A DNA stretch of 40,151 bases, taken from Actinomycetes bacterium (GTDB lineage Bacteria; Actinomycetota; Acidimicrobiia; Acidimicrobiales; Microtrichaceae). This document shows positions 38,501 to 40,151 of the stretch, one piece after another (the stretch's first letter is position 1; each line of letters begins with the position of its first letter). The stretch spans positions 1-40,151 of the forward strand of contig JAEYSR010000158.1 of assembly GCA_023434535.1 (NCBI GenBank), in the 5' to 3' direction. Made by a program: the position numbers and the translations under genes. Below the pieces are notes generated by a model, which saw only the letters and a list, made by a program, of their open reading frames with translations, did not search any database and was not told the origin of the DNA.

Positions 38501-39018
38501 GCGTGGCCCGGACCGATCGGAGCGCCGAGGGGGTCGGTCGACCGACCGTCGACCCACGCCCGGACCATGTCGGGCCGGTGGCGGCAGTACCGGTCGAGGA
38601 GCTCGGCGACGGCCTGGGCACGCCCGACGAGCGACGAGCCCTCCGGGGGCCGGCTCAGGGGCGAGAGCCGGGGATGGTCGGCGAGCGACGGGTCGACCAG
38701 CGTCTCGAGCACCGGCCACACCAGACGCTCGGGCTCCCAAGGGTCCGCCGGAGCTGCGGGGCCGGAGCCCAGGTCCGCGGCGAGCACCGCACGGCGCAGC
38801 TCGTCGGGGAAGGGCATGGTCACGTTGGCGCAGACGCCGTCGGACCCGATGGCGGTGCCGAGCCGAGCGCTCAGCTGCTGGGTCAACCACCGCCGCATGC
38901 CGATCGACGGCACGGCGACCCACTCCGTGGCGAAGGCGTCCCCGGAGGGCGTGGACAGCAGGTCCACGAGGACGCCGACCAACGGGTCCAGGCGGTCGGC
39001 GATCCTGACGTCCAGCAC
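35551..39018 (-). CDS. recC: Exodeoxyribonuclease V gamma subunit RecC
   Basis: The Chi-recognition subunit of RecBCD, 1155 residues against about 1122 in E. coli. The N-terminus (PLVGVLVDLLSTPSGDAFATEWVAVPSIGMRRWL) matches the conserved opening that follows DNA from RecB. LALFGMSTLPTGAGPVVRAVAEHHDVAVLLF and VHACSGPTRQVEVLRDAVLHLL are inactive-helicase landmarks, and EADVVILCPRIEEFAP is also typical. The C-terminal third carries the degenerate nuclease-like fold (VRLEMSKAKPGQRIRAVVDLLSLVAVDP). Start GTG 39018 has no Shine-Dalgarno but a TAACTT hexamer eight bases upstream. It is first of a recC-recB-recD operon. Confidence 0.95.
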   Translation of the reverse strand: MLDVRIADRLDPLVGVLVDLLSTPSGDAFATEWVAVPSIGMRRWLTQQLSARLGTAIGSDGVCANVTMPFPDELRRAVLAADLGSGPAAPADPWEPERLVWPVLETLVDPSLADHPRLSPLSRPPEGSSLVGRAQAVAELLDRYCRHRPDMVRAWVDGRSTDPLGAPIGPGHAWQPELFRLVRERVGVPSPPERLARALERVASGELRLDLPDRLALFGMSTLPTGAGPVVRAVAEHHDVAVLLFTASQPATEAVAERVRGSGLRAPIPRRDDPTGDLARNPLLRSWGAAGREAAVALAAAGVHPDLVPPSPVQMTLDLDAPAVDAPGGDVGGSDDPSPEPAGTLLARLQADIRADRAPDRSFERNDDDRSVQVHACSGPTRQVEVLRDAVLHLLAEDPDLTEADVVILCPRIEEFAPIIEAVFGPSADAVPDHAGQSTGDPVPVDRAPLLRYRITDRRLRADVPLLGVLGALLDVLPGRFTASAVADLLALGPVSDRFGLEADDLALLDEWIRDANIRWGIDGPHRSSWHLPAAHQANSWSAGLDQLLMGAAVRGDHLTLAVGEVAPLAVADSAVRTAARVAEAVRTLAAIRDDVVDTTATVADWCELLADAIDRVCSLPWAESWQRRRLDRVLSQLRDRSLDRDGRPSRLALRLPDVRRLVGDLLVGDPARAAFGTGAVTCCSLSPLRSVPAAVVCLLGLDQDALPRGLAQGDDLLAAHPAVGDRDPRTETRQLLLEAVLSAGTALVVTHDSVDVRTNLPVPPAVVLDELLDVVGDTCVDGGAARAAVRFEHPRHGFDPRNFAEPAPWGFDPSALSGALSLRDRAPAAGSDLLVPEPLAPLDAPEVLSLDRLRAAMVEPVRELLTERLGVVFRRVEDGGVDHLPTDLGGLDRHRVGTDLLRARAQGLDVDRWLHAARARGALPPGPLSEAGMEIVTRVVAQIERSAVELGVGLDPSERCDVDLDVAGRRLVGVVERCVDGPRPGPVRLEMSKAKPGQRIRAVVDLLSLVAVDPEQDWRAVVIRQTTKAKAPRADELVLAPAGDTPAQRRELALAALERLVAFRDAALRQAVPVVEKTGWHLARGDYSKAAGEWNDRAGAYPMPGEGSSAHIRAAFGSLDFDGLLSLRVDGRSAQQHAAELWAALDSAVVEEEP

Positions 39019-39026
39019 GATCGGCG

Positions 39027-39032
39027 AAGTTA
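39027..39032 (-). promoter_or_regulatory. -10 hexamer TAACTT upstream of recC
   Basis: On the minus strand GATAACTT ends eight bases before the recC GTG. It is the only AT-rich patch in the 120-base gap to the HNH gene. Confidence 0.45.
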
Positions 39033-39056
39033 TCGGGCGGCTGTGACGCGCCGTTG

Positions 39057-39074
39057 CCCGCGCCGGGGCGCGGG
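39057..39074 (-). terminator. Perfect GC hairpin between the HNH gene and recC
   Basis: CCCGCGCC (39057-39064) and GGCGCGGG (39067-39074) are perfectly complementary around two bases; in practice a seven-pair stem with a four-base loop. It lies 65 bases beyond the HNH stop and upstream of the recC -10, so it may insulate recC from readthrough. Confidence 0.45.
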
Positions 39075-39138
39075 TGGTCGGTGCGGGCCGGTGCGGTGGG
39101 GCGAGTCGCTCGGTTGGTGTGCCATGGCGGCCCCGCGC

Positions 39139-40151
39139 TCAGGCGGGTGCGGGTCGTCGGTGTTGGGTGTGGAGGGTGGTTCCGGTGGGGGTGGTGATGA
39201 GGTAGTGGCCGTCGCCCGGTCCGGGTCCAGGATTGGCTGTCATGGACCATCCGTGGCGGTGGATGACGCCGTGGTGTCGGCGGCACAGGAGTGCGAGGTT
39301 GCGGGTCTCGGTGGGTCCGTCGTCGACGTGGCGCACGATGTGGTGGGCGTCGCACCAGTTGGCGGGTGCGTCGCAGCCGGGGAAGACGCATCCGGCGTCG
39401 CGGAGTTCGAGGTTGCGGCGTTGTTCGGGTGTGGCGTGGCGTTCGCCGGGTTGGGAGGCGATGGGGTGGCCGCGGTTGTCGGTGATGGTCCAGTTGATCT
39501 CGGCGTCGCAGGTGAGCAGTTCCCACTCGCGGGTGGCGTAGCGGAGGGTGTGGCCGTCGATGAGGCGGGCCTTCTTGGACCAGTCGACGGGTGCACCGGG
39601 GCCGGGCAGTAGGACGCCGTGGTGGAACAGGTCGGCTGCTTCTGTGGCGGTGGCGTCGATGACGATGGAGAACGACGCAGCGGGTGCACGGCGGCCGGGG
39701 TGGCGGTGTGTTGCGCCGGCTTCGGTGAGGTTGAGGAACGCTTGGGCCATCAGCTCGGTCTGCATCGGCGGCCCGATGCCCGGCGCGTTCTCCTGATCCT
39801 TCTGGTGTTCGCGGAACAGCCGGTTGGTCTCGGCCTGGAGGCGGGCGGCGAAGGAGAGGGCGTCGGCTCCGTAGAGGTCGACCGTGGCGGTGACGTGATC
39901 ACCGGTCTGTTCCATCCGGGCGTGGTTGCGTGGCTGGGGTGGTTCGGGGCCGTCGGCATCCGCGAGGCGGGCGAGTTGTTCGGCGTCCCGGACGAACTGT
40001 TTGAACGTGGAGCGTTCTCGGCAGAGGTCGATGAGCTGGTCCTCGATGTTGGTGAGGATCTGGGCGTTGCGGTCGTTGACCAGACGACACAGGACTCGGA
40101 CCCGATCCGCGGACACGGTGCCGGCAGCGAGTGCGGCGGTGAGGTCGGGGA
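39139..40151 (-). CDS. DUF222/HNH endonuclease domain protein, N-terminus outside window
   Basis: The C-terminal 337 residues or so of a DUF222-HNH protein, a family found in many copies in actinobacterial genomes. The frame runs past the window edge (PDLTAALAAGTVSADRVRVL is in-frame before the first internal start), so the gene is partial. The DUF222 part includes DLYGADALSFAARLQAE. The HNH part reads RDAGCVFPGCDAPANWCDAHHIVRHVDDGPTETRNLALLCRRHH with CVFPGC...C and the DAHHI...N...H metal-finger core intact. Codon use is unlike its neighbours, rich in C and in A-ending codons such as CAA, CGA and GCA. It could be a recent arrival. No inteins, att sites or transposase are seen. Confidence 0.9.
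   Translation of the reverse strand, partial: PDLTAALAAGTVSADRVRVLCRLVNDRNAQILTNIEDQLIDLCRERSTFKQFVRDAEQLARLADADGPEPPQPRNHARMEQTGDHVTATVDLYGADALSFAARLQAETNRLFREHQKDQENAPGIGPPMQTELMAQAFLNLTEAGATHRHPGRRAPAASFSIVIDATATEAADLFHHGVLLPGPGAPVDWSKKARLIDGHTLRYATREWELLTCDAEINWTITDNRGHPIASQPGERHATPEQRRNLELRDAGCVFPGCDAPANWCDAHHIVRHVDDGPTETRNLALLCRRHHGVIHRHGWSMTANPGPGPGDGHYLITTPTGTTLHTQHRRPAPA

Noticed and set aside
32057..39018. AdnAB rather than RecBCD
   Set aside because: Three separate subunits with RecC-specific N-terminal motifs and an SF1B RecD are present, and only RecB carries an intact nuclease site.

Overview
The window is very GC-rich (about 70% by eye), with dense genes, G/C-ending codons and no intergenic gap longer than about 195 bases. 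The gene content fits a high-GC actinobacterium, probably near the Acidimicrobiia: a GabD2-type dehydrogenase, a MenJ-like reductase, a wax-ester synthase/DGAT, a TIGR03085 protein, a TY-Chap2-like protein and a DUF222/HNH endonuclease. The lineage is an inference from gene content. I saw no tRNA, rRNA, CRISPR array, insertion sequence or phage gene.

Layout. 1-1675: end of a Ca2+/cation antiporter, a hairpin-forming 28-bp tandem repeat, a TY-Chap2-like protein and a VOC protein. 1793-5264: surE, then on the other strand an ABC-2 exporter (permease plus ATPase) in an operon with a membrane-anchored alpha/beta hydrolase (to 6578). 6648-12930: gabD2, an SDR, a CMD-family protein with a possible leader peptide, an N-acyl-D-amino-acid deacylase-like amidohydrolase, a TIGR03085 protein and a DUF1697 protein. 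12969-18565: wax-ester synthase/DGAT, an unrecognised protein, an aldo/keto reductase, a methyltransferase and the MenJ-like reductase. 18609-23351: a six-TM YrhK-like protein translationally coupled to a GH5 lipoprotein, then a methyltransferase coupled to an acyl-CoA synthetase. 23370-27068: a divergent SRPBCC/TetR pair sharing a palindromic operator, CorA, and an AAA ATPase with a winged-helix N-terminus. 27122-40151: META-domain lipoprotein, MtfA-like peptidase, RmuC, a complete recC-recB-recD operon with GTGA overlaps at both junctions, and part of a DUF222/HNH endonuclease.

Functional themes. Lipid metabolism recurs (acyl-CoA synthetase, wax-ester synthase/DGAT, isoprenoid reductase, hydrolase, EGCase-like GH5), and a DNA-repair block (recCBD, rmuC) closes the window.

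The most unusual signal is in start-site architecture. Many start codons lack a Shine-Dalgarno sequence. Instead they carry a -10-like hexamer 6-8 nt upstream, which would make the start codon the first transcribed base (leaderless mRNA). Two sequence classes are visible: CG-TANNNT and GGCAGA(C/A)T. Genes with a clear Shine-Dalgarno lack these hexamers at that spacing. No wholly new multi-gene defence or metabolic system is evident.
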